Positions 45,038 to 54,621 of a stretch of 64,000 nucleotides of DNA are shown piece by piece (within the stretch, counting starts at the first letter, position 1; the number at the start of each line of letters is the position of its first letter). Made by a program: the position numbers and the translations under genes. The stretch comes from Bdellovibrionales bacterium (lineage in GTDB: Bacteria > Bdellovibrionota > Bdellovibrionia > Bdellovibrionales > Bdellovibrionaceae). Under the pieces are notes generated by a model that was not told where the DNA came from, did no database searches, and worked only from the letters and a program-made list of their open reading frames with translations. Location: the NCBI GenBank assembly GCA_016713585.1, contig JADJOV010000005.1:1-64000 (forward strand), read 5' to 3'.

Positions 45038-45937
45038 GAAATAGCTCGCATAACATAATAGTACAAAGGTGCGACAAAAATTAACCGATCCATTCGATGG
45101 AGGAAGTCTCCACGGCCCAAAATAAAGGATCCGACGATTCGGACTCCAGCATCTCGGCGAACGACTGACATGACCAAATCACCCCAAAGGCCGCCGAAAG
45201 AAGCTATGAGTCCGGTCGTATACCAATAGAGGTCAGACTGATCGGGGAGAAGCTGTCTCATCACAAAGGCCAGGGCTAAGGTCAAAGAGACCGAGACAAG
45301 AGTACTCCCCAAAGTTCGCTTGGGATCAATCAATGGAAAAAGGCGCCAGCTTTTGAAATATCTTCCAATGGCAAGATTCGTGTTGTCGCAAAACTCAGTT
45401 AAAATGATCAAATACATAATTTGGTAGAGTCCGGTGGGATATCGTAAAAGCAATCCCAGGTGCATAAAAGACCAACCCAAAAAAATAAAGCCCAACAGGG
45501 TTAACGAAATATACTGAATCATTCTCTTGTAGTTATTGCGAATCAGCGGCACGAAACAGCAAATTCCAAGGACAATCAGTGGCATAACATTATAAATATC
45601 TAGACGATCTAGATAACTGCATAGGGCTAGGCCCAAAATTCCGGCATAGCAAATCAAAACAAAGACACTTTCCTGATAGAGGCCCATGATTTTGAAAAAA
45701 GCTTTGGCGCCATAGATTGCAATGACAGATAGGCCAAAGACCGGCCAAGGCGAAGGCAGACCAAAAAGGATAAATAGCGCTGGTCCTGCAATCAGCCAGT
45801 GGCTTATGCTGGCCCACGCGCTCATAAAATAATGATTTTTCGACGCAACAGAAAACCAAAATTCCAGAGGAAAAAATTATGGATAAAACAATTATTGCTG
45901 TTCGTCGGTAGACCGGGTCGGCCCAGGCTGCACTCAT
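45034..45937 (-). CDS. cdsA: Phosphatidate cytidylyltransferase, one frameshift
   Basis: Makes CDP-diacylglycerol from phosphatidic acid and CTP in the inner membrane. Starting at ATG 45935-45937 (overlapping the regulator's stop) the N-terminus reads MSAAWADPVYRRTAIIVLSI. Near 45820 the frame shifts and continues AWASISHWLIAGPALFILFG. Eight hydrophobic segments follow. The signature is seen in its usual place: DPKRTLGSTL, GLWGDLVMSVVRRDAGVR and FILGRGDFLHRMDR, the last corresponding to the 'PGHGG..DR.D' metal site. Joined length is about 300. It is the second gene of the operon. Confidence 0.88.
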
Positions 45938-47359
45938 GTGGGGTTCTCCAAATCTATTTTGTAATCCTTAATTTTTTTATAGATACTAGATCGCGAAATT
46001 TTTAGGAGCTGAGCCGCGGCATCAATATCAGGATCTACTTGAAGAGCTTGTCTAATGATCTCAGTTTCAAATTGTTCGCAGAGTGCAGCCAGTCCGAGGG
46101 CCAAGTTCAAGCTTAGGCGCGGGCTCAGCGTGCCGAAACTCTTTGCAGAATTTGGCTGTGGAATGAGCAGAGCTTCCACGTCCTCCTTGCGAATCAAAGG
46201 GAGCGGCGAAACAAGACTGAGTTGTTCGCAAATTCGCTGAAGTTCACGAACATTCCCGGGCCAATCATAGTTGAGCAGGGCTTCGCTTCCATCAGCGGTG
46301 AATTTCTTATTCCGACGGGGTTTTTCGATCTCTAGAAAAAACTCAGAAAGCTCGAGAACATCTTCCTTTCGTTCTCTGAGCGGAGGTAACTGGAGCCGTT
46401 GAGAAGCCAATCTAAAAAACAAATCTTCTCGAAACTGAGAGTCTCGAACCATCTGTTGAAGACTTCGGTTGCTCGCTGCAATGACTCTGGTTTGAACCTT
46501 AATTATATCTTTGCCACCAACTTTTCGAATTTCGCCGTTCTCAAGAAATCGCAGGAGTTTTGCCTGATTGGTCAGACTGAGGGCTTCGATTTCATCCAAA
46601 AAAAGATCTCCACCGTGGGCGGCTTCTATCAGGCCGATTTTATTGGTGTCAGCTCCAGTGAAGGCTCCTTTCACATGACCAAACAATTCACTCTCGAAAA
46701 GAGCTTCCGGCAGGCTGGCCATATTTATTGAAATCAGTGGTCGTGCCGGTTCCTGCTGATGGAGAAGGCGGGCCACGACTTCTTTTCCAGTGCCGGTTTC
46801 GCCCTCAAGTAGGATGGGTTTTTCCTCGCCCTTAAGGTCAGCAATTTTTTTACGAATTCCCAAAGAGGCAGCGCTGTGTCCAATCCATCTATACGCCTGC
46901 CCACGATCAATGTTGTCGATGAGGCGAAGGTTCCAAAGCGCGGCAATCTTATCAAGCACCATGCGCAATTCTTCAGCAGAAAGTGGCTTTGCTAAGAATC
47001 GTTGGGCTCCAGCTTTCAGGCAGAGCTCCATAAGTGAGCCCGCGATTCATGTCACCGGAAATCGCGACAATTTCAAGTTGGGGCTGACTGCGGGCAAGCC
47101 TTTCAATAACCTTGAGGCCCGCAGGATTTGTGAGGTCACCAAAAAGATGCATATCTACAAAGGCCGCATGAAAAAATCGTTCAAAGGGAACATGATTGGG
47201 ATCTTGAACCCCATACACATTCCACTCTTTTGGAAGACATAACTTAAGAGCTTGGTGGATCAATGGATCGTCATCAACGAGGAGAAGATGAAAAGCTCTA
47301 GTCGATTGCAAAGAGTTTTTTGAGTTCACCTGTGAGGCTGAGTTTTTTTCTGATGTCAT
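45934..47359 (-). CDS. NtrC-family sigma-54 response regulator, one frameshift
   Basis: Activates sigma-54 promoters after phosphorylation. The receiver (residues about 20-140) has HLLLVDDDPLIHQALKL and a phosphoryl Asp in HAAFVDMHLFGDL. At about 47032 the frame shifts and continues LCLKAGAQRFLAKPLSAEEL, the end of the receiver with the conserved Lys. The AAA+ domain has Walker A GETGTGKE, the sigma-54 contact ESELFGHVKGAFTGADT, Walker B GGDLFLDEIEAL and the Arg finger FREDLFFRLA. A Fis-type HTH ends it (AAQLLKISRSSIYKKIKDYK). Joined length is about 475. Encoded first in the operon with cdsA, plsC, MBL and yihY, it likely controls envelope lipid genes. No cognate histidine kinase is adjacent. 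Confidence 0.93.
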
Positions 47360-47410
47360 CGCGGAATTGTCCCCTTGTTTCTTGAGAAGCGGGAGTCTTG
47401 GTGCGTAATG

Positions 47411-47474
47411 TTATATTCAGGACATTATATTCGCAGTGTTATATTCAGGGTGTTAATTTCGTCCTGTTATATTC
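47411..47474. repeat. Five-unit 14-bp direct-repeat array between divergent genes
   Basis: TTATATTC occurs at 47411, 47425, 47439 and 47467, and TTAATTTC at 47453. The five copies start exactly 14 bases apart. The bases between them vary (AGGACA, GCAGTG, AGGGTG, GTCCTG), so the octamer is the conserved part. It lies 52 bases before the regulator start and 42 bases before serA. Fixed spacing with variable spacers is what repeated protein-binding sites look like. Confidence 0.7.
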
Positions 47475-47515
47475 GTCGCGTGACAGTTCTCTACTGACTC
47501 TGGGATACAGGGTTT

Positions 47516-48712
47516 ATGACTAATATACTTCTTGTTTAAAATGTTCATCCCGTGGCTAAGGAACGACTTGAATCTGAGGGATACAAAGTCAATCTGATTT
47601 CTTATGCTCCCTCCGAGGCAGAATTAATTGAGCTTTTACCGAAGTACCAAGTCCTTGGACTTCGATCGAAGACTGAAGTGACCGCCCAGGTGATTGAGAA
47701 AAATCCCCATCTTCTGACTATTGGCGCTTTTTGTATTGGGACAAATCAAATTGATTTAAGAGCAGCAAAGTCACTGGGCGTGCCTGTCTATAATGCACCT
47801 CACTCTAATACTCGTTCGGTCGCAGAGCTGGTCATTGCTGAAATGATAGCCTTGTCTCGTCAGCTTGGTGACAGAAACACAAAGGCCCATTTGGGAGAGT
47901 GGATTAAGTCGGCCGATGGATCTCGCGAAGTTCGAGGCAAGACCCTAGGAATTGTCGGCTATGGACATATTGGCAGTCAGCTTTCTATTTTAGCCGAGAG
48001 CCTAGGACTTCGGGTAATTTTTTATGACATTTTGAAGAAACTTCCCCTTGGCAATGCGACTATGGCGAAAAATTTGGCAGAGGTTTTCGAGGTGTCTGAC
48101 TTTGTGAGTCTGCATGTGCCGGAGACTCCAGAAACGCGCAATATGATCACGAAACGCGAACTAGCTTGGATGAAGAAAGGAAGTTGTTTGATTAATGCCT
48201 CCAGGGGGACAGTCGTTGTTATTGAGGACCTTGTGGTGGCCTTGAGATCTAATCATTTAGCGGGCTGTGCAATTGACGTTTTCCCTATGGAGCCCTCATC
48301 GAATAAAGAAAAATTTATCTCGCCTTTACAGAATATTCCCAACGTGATTTTGACTCCCCATATTGGGGGGAGTACCGAAGAGGCTCAGTATGCGATCGGG
48401 ATGGAAGTGGCCGAGAGTTTTCGCAGATATCTCAAAATTGGTTCAACCTCAGGAGCAGTGAATTTTCCAAACGTCGATTTGCCTTTGGGACAAAAAGCAT
48501 CGCGGGTGCTCAATGTTCATCGCAATGAACCTGGAGTTTTGGGTGAGATCAACGGTTTGATTTCCAAGGCAGGCGCGAATATCCAAGCTCAGTTTCTGTC
48601 AACTGATGAAAAAATTGGATATCTGGTGATGGACCTTGAGGTTCAAAATGTCTCCGAGTTGGCAAAAGAAATTCAAGGTCTCAAGCGAAGCTTGCGAACT
48701 CGGGTCCTTTAG
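47516..48712 (+). CDS. serA: D-3-phosphoglycerate dehydrogenase, in-frame stop at codon 8
   Basis: First step of serine synthesis. From ATG 47516 the start reads MTNILLV, then TAA (47537-47539), then NVHPVAKERLESEGYKV. A GAA would make the usual 'LL.EN.H', so either one base is wrong or the gene starts at GTG 47552. The rest is clean: NAD fold GIVGYGHIGSQLSILAESLG, active-site Arg in INASRGTVVV, Glu in VFPMEPSS and His in TPHIGGSTEEA, then a C-terminal ACT domain (NVHRNEPGVLGEINGLISKA) for serine feedback. About 398 residues, the type found in Escherichia coli. It is divergent from the sigma-54 operon. Confidence 0.94.
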
Positions 48713-48946
48713 GTTGAACGAGTCCTTCAATTATGATAATTTATCTCGTTTAATGCCAAAAATGAGCATCGGTGCGTCTATTCTGTTTCAAACAGGATTC
48801 GTCTAGGGCCGCTGGGCATGAGCCAAAGTTCAATAATTTTAGGCAGGAGAGAATTAGATTGAATGGGACATTTTTTGCATTTGGATTTTTTGAGAATTGC
48901 TGGCTTGGAATTTAGAGTTGCTGGCATTTAAACAGAGGAGTTAAAG

Positions 48947-49594
48947 GTGGAGTCTCAGCGCGACCCCTCATTTCAAAGTGTCTATCGGTTAGGTCGGTTT
49001 TTGGGAATCTTCGTTCTGTTTGCCGTCGGATTGGTGTTTCGGTTTGGGATTGCCAATGAAACCAGAATAGAGTCGGACTGGGCTCCCAACCTAGGTAATC
49101 CCACCATCGCCTTGGCAGTACTAAACCAGAGAATACAATCCATCGAGTCTTCAGAAAATAAAGATTACCGCGAAAAAATTGATTTCTTTGCAACGACCAC
49201 TGTTGGTCATAACTATAGTCGACGTCATATGCTCAGTTTTTTGGTCTTGCTGGAGCAACACTCAGACACGCTCTTCGTTGTTCAAGCTATGAAGGAATAT
49301 GAAATCGCCACCTTCAGAGCTAGTCTTAAGAAGGCAATGCTGGAAGAAGATTTTAGAGCCCGTTTTGATGAGTTTTTGGTTCTACTTGGACAAGTTCGAG
49401 GAGGGATAATACTTCAGCTTGTAAACTCGCAAACTCTTGAGAAAAATCAAATTGAAAAACTGACCAAGAGGCTCAGCAACCTGACAGATCCATATAGGAT
49501 CGCGAGCGAGATTGTCAAATGGCAGGGAGCGACGACCAATGCTGCCGTGTCAGGAATGTTTTGCAGAAATCTTCTTTATAGGAATACACTTTAG
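48947..49594 (+). CDS. Single-pass membrane protein of unknown function
   Basis: GTG 48947 has an AGAGGAG site 7 bases upstream. The 215-residue product has one hydrophobic helix at residues 14-33 (FLGIFVLFAVGLVFRFGIA) near the N-terminus, then a helical domain outside. Notable stretches are KIDFFATTTVGHNYSRRH and FLVLLGQVRGGIILQLVNSQ. I find no family. The 234 bases between serA and this gene (48713-48946) are AT-rich and hold nothing I recognise. Confidence 0.5.
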   Translation: MESQRDPSFQSVYRLGRFLGIFVLFAVGLVFRFGIANETRIESDWAPNLGNPTIALAVLNQRIQSIESSENKDYREKIDFFATTTVGHNYSRRHMLSFLVLLEQHSDTLFVVQAMKEYEIATFRASLKKAMLEEDFRARFDEFLVLLGQVRGGIILQLVNSQTLEKNQIEKLTKRLSNLTDPYRIASEIVKWQGATTNAAVSGMFCRNLLYRNTL

Positions 49595-49620
49595 AAGTAT
49601 TTTTGGATGTGACTTGCAAG

Positions 49621-50999
49621 TTAACTAAACAATTTTCCTGGATTAAGAATTCCCTGGGGATCGAAGATCTTCTTGATTCCCTTCATGATCTCAATCTCGA
49701 CGGGACTGCGCGTGTAGGTGAGGAAAGATCTTTTTGTTAACCCCACGCCGTGTTCTGCTGAAATGCTACCATGATACTTTTGGACAGTGGAAAAAACGAG
49801 GTTGTCGACTTTCTGACACTCTTTGACGAAAGCTTCCTTAGTGAGGCCTGGTGGGCGCAAAATATTAATATGTAGATTTCCGTCCCCGATATGTCCAAAC
49901 CAAATGACTTCCCATGTGGGATAGGCCTCAGCAAGGATTTTGTCCAAATCCACAATAAAACCTGGAACCTTTGAAATGGGAACTGCGATATCATTTTTAT
50001 AAGGAGAATAGTTAGAAAGAGATTCACTAATATCTTCTCGGTATCGCCAGAAGGATCGAAGTTGCTCATCGGATTGGGACATTGACCCATCCGTCACCCA
50101 GCCTTTGTCTAGGCATTTTTCGAACACATCTAAAATTTGTGCCTCGTCTTCTGATGATCGTTTTTCAACTTCAACGACTAGATAAAAAGCTGACGGCGCG
50201 GGAAAGGGTGGTGGAAGGCCTGTGCTTTTCAGGACATAGCCGAGGGCTTTTTCCGAGAACATCTCAAAGGCAATAAGATTAGTTTGAGCCTTAAAGTGCG
50301 CAAAGACCTCCATCACTTGATCCAGGGACGGCACCGCCAGGACGAGGACTTGCACGTCGACTGGGGTTGTGGTCAGACGAAGCGTGGCCTCCGTTACAAA
50401 ACCAAGCGTGCCCTCGCTGCCAATTAACATGTGTTTCAAATCGTAACCGGTTGCATTCTTAACAAGAGATCGCCCAAGTTCCAGGACGTCGCCAGTTCCT
50501 GTGACGACAGTGAGATTGGCGACCCAATCCCGAGTGAGTCCGTAGCGGACGACCTTGATTCCGCCGGCGTTAGTGGCAATATTTCCGCCGATTTGGGACG
50601 AGCCGCGAGCGGCGAAATCGATCGGGTAGAAGAGATTTTTTGAAGCCGCAAATTTTTGCAAATTTTCGGTGACGACACCGGCTGGCAGGTGACAGTCTGT
50701 TCAATTGGGTTGAAGGCGGTAATTTGATTCATTTGATCAAAACTCACTACAACTTCATTGGCCAGGGCGCAGGCTCCACCACTTAGACCTGTGCGACCTC
50801 CTGATGGAATTAAACCTATTTTATGTTTGTTTGCCCAGCGGACGATTTGAACGACTTCCTCTGTGGATCTCGGGAAGAGAACTGCGGACGCTTTGATATC
50901 AAAATAGGTGGTCCAGTCTTTGCCATAAGCCAGGGTTTCGGCAGGATCTGTTTTAATTTGCTCTGAGCTGAGAAAAGTAATTTCCGAAATTGGATTCAT
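49621..50999 (-). CDS. FAD-linked D-2-hydroxyacid dehydrogenase (GlcD/D-lactate type), one frameshift
   Basis: Oxidises a D-2-hydroxy acid such as D-lactate, glycolate or D-2-hydroxyglutarate with FAD. The N-terminal FAD domain is intact: VLFPRSTEEVVQIVRWANKH and IPSGGRTGLSGGACALA. Near 50690 the frame shifts and continues LQKFAASKNLFYPIDFAARG, then IGGNIATNAGGIKVVRYGLT. The C-terminal FAD-oxidase domain has WFGHIGDGNLHINILRP and the SAEHGVGLTKR signature. Joined length is about 459, normal for the family. In this genome, its neighbour serA makes 3-phosphohydroxypyruvate and can produce D-2-hydroxyglutarate. The D-2-hydroxyglutarate dehydrogenase role is therefore attractive but inferred. Confidence 0.9.
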
Positions 51000-51056
51000 T
51001 GACTGTTGTCCTCTAAAAATGTGTCGACCGAAAGGTGTCAGCCGAGAAAGTTCTAA

Positions 51057-51261
51057 CTAAAATAAACGAGGTTTTGCTTTTTCCTTTATTGTTCTGATTC
51101 TAAAAAAGGCATAGGCGGGGCAGACTCCCCACGCGCTCGTGATTAACAAATAAAAGCCTAGGGCAGACCAGAAGGGTCCGCCAATGATAAAATAAATGCA
51201 AAGCAGGACGCCAAAAAATAAAACGAAGGGTTCGATCCCAAACGGCCAGGTTGCATTTCAT
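51057..51261 (-). CDS. DUF2892 (YgaP-like) inner-membrane protein, one frameshift
   Basis: Not obvious because of one base shift near 51215. ATG 51259-51261 gives KCNLAVWDRTLRFIF; then the other frame gives GVLLCIYFIIGGPFWSALGF, LLITSAWGVCPAYAFFRIRT and a stop at 51057-51059, about 67 residues. The pattern 'W.R..R...G..L....' followed by two hydrophobic helices and 'G.CP.Y...' is DUF2892, the small two-helix domain of YgaP-like rhodanese proteins. It begins 3 bases after the grxD stop, so it is cotranscribed with bolA and grxD. Confidence 0.65.
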
Positions 51262-51263
51262 AC

Positions 51264-51602
51264 TTACTTCACAAGTTCCTGGAGTTCCCCGGTCTGGTAC
51301 ATTTCGGTCATGATATCACTCCCACCAACTAACTTCTGGTTAACGTAAAGCTGTGGAATTGTCGGCCAGTTTCCAAATTCTTTGATCCCTGCCCGGAGGG
51401 CCTCATCTTCAAGGACGTTGACCCCGTGAAATGGGACATCGAGATCATCGAGAATTGCGCAGGCGCGGGCCGAAAAACCACATAAAGGATACTGTGGGGT
51501 CCCTTTCATAAATAGGACGACTCGGTTTTGTTGTAGGATCGATTGAATTTTTTCTTTAATAGGGGTTTGAGACGTTGATTGGTTAACTCCAGATGCGGTC
51601 AT
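51264..51602 (-). CDS. grxD: Monothiol glutaredoxin, Grx4 type
   Basis: Carries or senses [2Fe-2S] clusters. The 112-residue protein has the CGFS active site (PLCGFSARACAILDDL), preceded by RVVLFMKGTPQYP, and the glutathione-binding WPTIPQLYVNQKLVGGSDIM. It follows the BolA gene by 69 bases; Grx4 and BolA bind a shared cluster in many organisms, so the pair is meaningful. No shift was seen. Confidence 0.95.
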   Translation of the reverse strand: MTASGVNQSTSQTPIKEKIQSILQQNRVVLFMKGTPQYPLCGFSARACAILDDLDVPFHGVNVLEDEALRAGIKEFGNWPTIPQLYVNQKLVGGSDIMTEMYQTGELQELVK

Positions 51603-51671
51603 TGGGGCTCCTAAATTGTGAGGTTGGTTATTGGGGAGGCTTTCGCTGAGTTGATAATTGTAGCATAGATT

Positions 51672-51899
51672 TTATAAGCTTTGAGTCTTAATTGAAAGAG
51701 CATGAACTTCTCCGGTTTTTAGCTCCGAATCAAAGCAGGCCATAACGGATTTGTGCTGTTCGATTCTCGAAAGCCCTTTAAAAAGAGCACTCTGCATAGA
51801 GACTTCCCAATGGTTGGAAGTTCCGGTAAGGTCAATCACTTCAATCTTGGCTTGAGGGTCAAAATCTCTCAATCTTTGTTTCATTTGTTGTAATGTCAT
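51672..51899 (-). CDS. BolA/IbaG family protein
   Basis: From ATG 51897-51899 the protein has 75 residues; an upstream frame to 51983 would add residues not typical of the family. It reads MTLQQMKQRLRDF, KIEVIDLTGTSNHWEVSMQS and FKGLSRIEQHKSVMACFDSE, then GEVHALSIKT. The 'F.G.S...QH..V...' stretch is the BolA signature and supplies the His ligand that pairs with the monothiol glutaredoxin encoded next. Usually this complex works in iron-sulphur trafficking or iron regulation. Confidence 0.9.
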   Translation of the reverse strand: MTLQQMKQRLRDFDPQAKIEVIDLTGTSNHWEVSMQSALFKGLSRIEQHKSVMACFDSELKTGEVHALSIKTQSL

Positions 51900-51961
51900 G
51901 CCAGGCTTTGTAACAGAGAAAAGTGGTGGGGGCAAATGATAGCCATCCTCAAGAGGGTTTA

Positions 51962-53987
51962 ATGCAAAAAAAAGAGTCTTCAAATTGGCTTAAAAAATTA
52001 ATGCAGAGGGTAAATGATCAGTCGTCTCATCGATCATACACTCGATCGCTCAGTCAGGGTTTGTTGACCTGTGCTATCCTGCTTGGACTTAATCTTGGCT
52101 TTTTTGCGATTCTGCGGATTGCATTTCTTTTTTGGAATTGGGCCCAGTTTCAGACCTTGAGCGTCCCAGAGCTTGGACGCGGTTTTCTTTTGGGTCTGCG
52201 ATTCGACCTGGCGGCTGCGTTGATTTTGTTGAGTCCTTGGCTGCTTCTCTCATTGATTCTGACCGCCGGAGCTCGAGGCCGGAAGATTTCGGAAATGCTT
52301 TTTTCTGGCTGGTCATTCGCGCTTTACACTTCTCACCTTACCATTTTGGGTGCTTAATATTATTGATATTGAGTTCGTCAATTTTGTGGGACGACGATTT
52401 ACGGCAGGGTCCCTGTTTATTTTTCGTGAGTTTCGGGGCGGCGGAGCTCAAAGTTTTATCACTCCCTATTGGCACTGGATTATAGCGGAACTTTTGGTGC
52501 TTTATTTTTTCTATCGGGTTCAATGGAAGTTCTGGCGACGCACCCCTCGGCCGACGAAAACCCACTGGGTTGGGTTCAATGTGATTATTTTAATTCTTGC
52601 AGTGATTGGGGCGCGTGGGGGACTTCAGAAAAAACCACTGAGTTTTGTTCACGCAAATATTTTTGTAACGCCATTGCAAAACAACCTTGTCTTGAATTCT
52701 AGTTTTACAATTTTGAGGAGTCTCAAAAAAGAGACCCTGGCTCGCGAATCATTTTTTCAAGACCAAAATCAATTGAGAAATCTTTTGAACGGATTCAATC
52801 TCGCACCATCACTCTTGGAAGGGCAGCGGCCATGGCTCAATGGGGGCGCCACGGATGCGAAACCGAATATTGTCATTTTGATTCTGGAGAGTTTTGCTCT
52901 TGAATATATGGGGCCTCCCTTAAATCAAGGGCCAGGATTTACTCCCTATTTGGACAAAATGATTAGCCAAGGTCAAAACGAAGGGACAAGTCTATTTTTT
53001 GATCGAGCCTATGCAAACGGTCGACGCTCCATTGAGGGTATTGCAGCGATTTACGCGGGAATTCCCTCGATGATGGATGAACCATTTATTTCCAGCGAAT
53101 TTAGTTCTAATTATTTTGTCGGTCTTGGGTCTTTGCTCGGCGGGGTCGGATATCATACCAGTTTTTTTCATGGGGCAGATAACGGAACTATGTATTTTGA
53201 TTCGTTTATGAAAAGCGCCGGGGTTCAAAATTATTTTGGAGCCAAGGACTATCCCAAGGCCCAGGATCATGACGGAGCCTGGGGTATTTTCGATGAGCCT
53301 TTTTTAAAGTTTTTTGGCGAAAAACTCTCATCATTTCCCCAGCCCTTCTTTGCTGGTTTGTTTACCTTGTCGTCTCACGCTCCTTATGCAATTCCTGAGA
53401 AATATAGAAACAAATTCCCGCCTGGACCATTAGAGATTTCGGCCTCGATCGCGTACTCCGATTTTGCCTTGAGTGAATTTTTTAAAGAAGCAGAAAAACA
53501 AACCTGGTTTAAAAATACAATATTTATTCTCACGGCGGATCACACTCAGAAGAACTTCCGGCCAGAGTACGTTTATATTCGTGGAATGTACCAGGTGCCT
53601 TTGATATTTTATGCCCCGGGGTATGCTTGGCCAAAGACTGACACTCATCAGCTGGCTCAGCATATTGATGTTTTGCCGACGATCGTCGATATTTTGAATC
53701 TCAGGAGTGAGTCTTCAATTCTGCTTGGTCGCTCGCTTTTTGTCCCTGGGGAAAAAACAATTTCAAATTTCTTGGAGCCTGGCTTTTTGGCGGTCAGTGA
53801 TGATTATTTCTTGTTATGGAATCGCCCGCAGGCACCAGTGTTGTTTAGTCATAAGGACCCGCTTCAGAAGAGTCCGATCACTGATCAGCCGGCGATTCAA
53901 ACTCATCTCGAAGACCGTCTCAAGGCGAGTCTTCAGTATTTCTCTGAGGGGCTTTGGGATCAGAAGCTCTATTTTCCTAGTCGCTGA
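51962..53987 (+). CDS. LtaS/MdoB-type sulfatase-fold phosphotransferase, one frameshift
   Basis: A membrane enzyme of the lipoteichoic-acid-synthase family, transferring phosphoglycerol or phosphoethanolamine in the periplasm. It starts at ATG 51962 with four or five N-terminal helices (LLTCAILLGLNLGFFAILRI, GLRFDLAAALILLSPWLLLS). Near 52355 the frame shifts and continues LNIIDIEFVNFVGRR. The sulfatase domain has NIVILILESFALEYMGPP (metal and catalytic region), YANGRRSIEGIAAIYAGIPS, FTLSSHAPYA and ILTADHTQ. Joined length is about 675, the family norm. Gram-negative relatives modify osmoregulated glucans or lipid headgroups. Start is divergent from bolA with 62 bases between. Confidence 0.9.
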
Positions 53988-54081
53988 GGCAGTCGAGGCA
54001 GATCAATTAATGCAACAGAACCCTGTTGTGCCTGGATTCATTATGAATATTGGTTGATATAATTGAACATTCAGATTCATA

Positions 54082-54228
54082 ATGGATTCTCGTCTATTCG
54101 TCTTAAAAGGCGGAGTCAATCTTCGGTTTTTTTTTAAAGGTCCACGTTATTCAGAATATATGGATTTGGATGTTTTGGGAGGCTCTGTATCAGCTCAGCG
54201 ATTACAAGTTTTGAGTTCATCCAAATGA
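54082..54228 (+). pseudogene. AbiEii toxin N-terminal fragment
   Basis: The 48 residues from ATG 54082 read SRLFVLKGGVNLRFFFKGP, then RYSEYMDLDVLGG. The K-G-G-x-x-L-R and R-x-S-x-x-x-D-x-D pattern is the catalytic start of AbiEii/AbiGii nucleotidyltransferase toxins; the usual form is 'R.SEDIDLD', here SEYMDLD. The remaining about 200 residues are missing, so it is inactive. It ends in TGA overlapping the ATG of the AbiEi-like fragment. Confidence 0.55.
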
Positions 54229-54530
54229 ATCCTAAATATATGACTTATGGAATAGATTGGATTGCGGCAGGGGAGAGTTATGGGCTCGCCACCGCAGAAA
54301 AAGCCCTCATTGACTGTTTTTATATTTCCACCCGAAAAGGAAATCGTTTTTTAAATTTGCCAGAGGTCGACCTTGGTTCTATCAACAGAAAAAAGTTCCT
54401 GCACCTGTTAAAAAAGCATAATTTTCCAGAACCCATCAATACCAAAATTAAACTGTTTTTTGCTGGGTTGGAAAAAACAGAAAGAACCGACCAAAGGCCC
54501 GTGTCAGGGCCGCCGAAGGTCCGGTTATAA
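54225..54530 (+). pseudogene. AbiEi antitoxin C-terminal fragment
   Basis: The 101-residue frame reads MNPKYMTYGIDWIAAGESYG, then LATAEKALIDCFYISTRKG and NRKKFLHLLKKHNFPEPINT. The A-T-x-E-K-A-L-x-D-x-x-Y motif is typical of the C-terminal half of AbiEi transcriptional antitoxins. The N-terminal winged helix is missing. In intact operons AbiEi comes before AbiEii; here the order is reversed, so the locus has been rearranged. The tail after KTERTDQ is ordinary sequence. Confidence 0.55.
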
Positions 54531-54621
54531 AGTTGTGCTGATTACAAGATCGAAACTCTCATTTAGAATTTAACTTTGAGATGGTCCATGAATAGGTCGT
54601 TCAGTCGAGGGAGACTCTAAT

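Noticed and set aside
45590..45937. A separate small membrane gene before cdsA
   Set aside because: Its start is the N-terminus of CdsA in a shifted frame; the remainder is out of frame.
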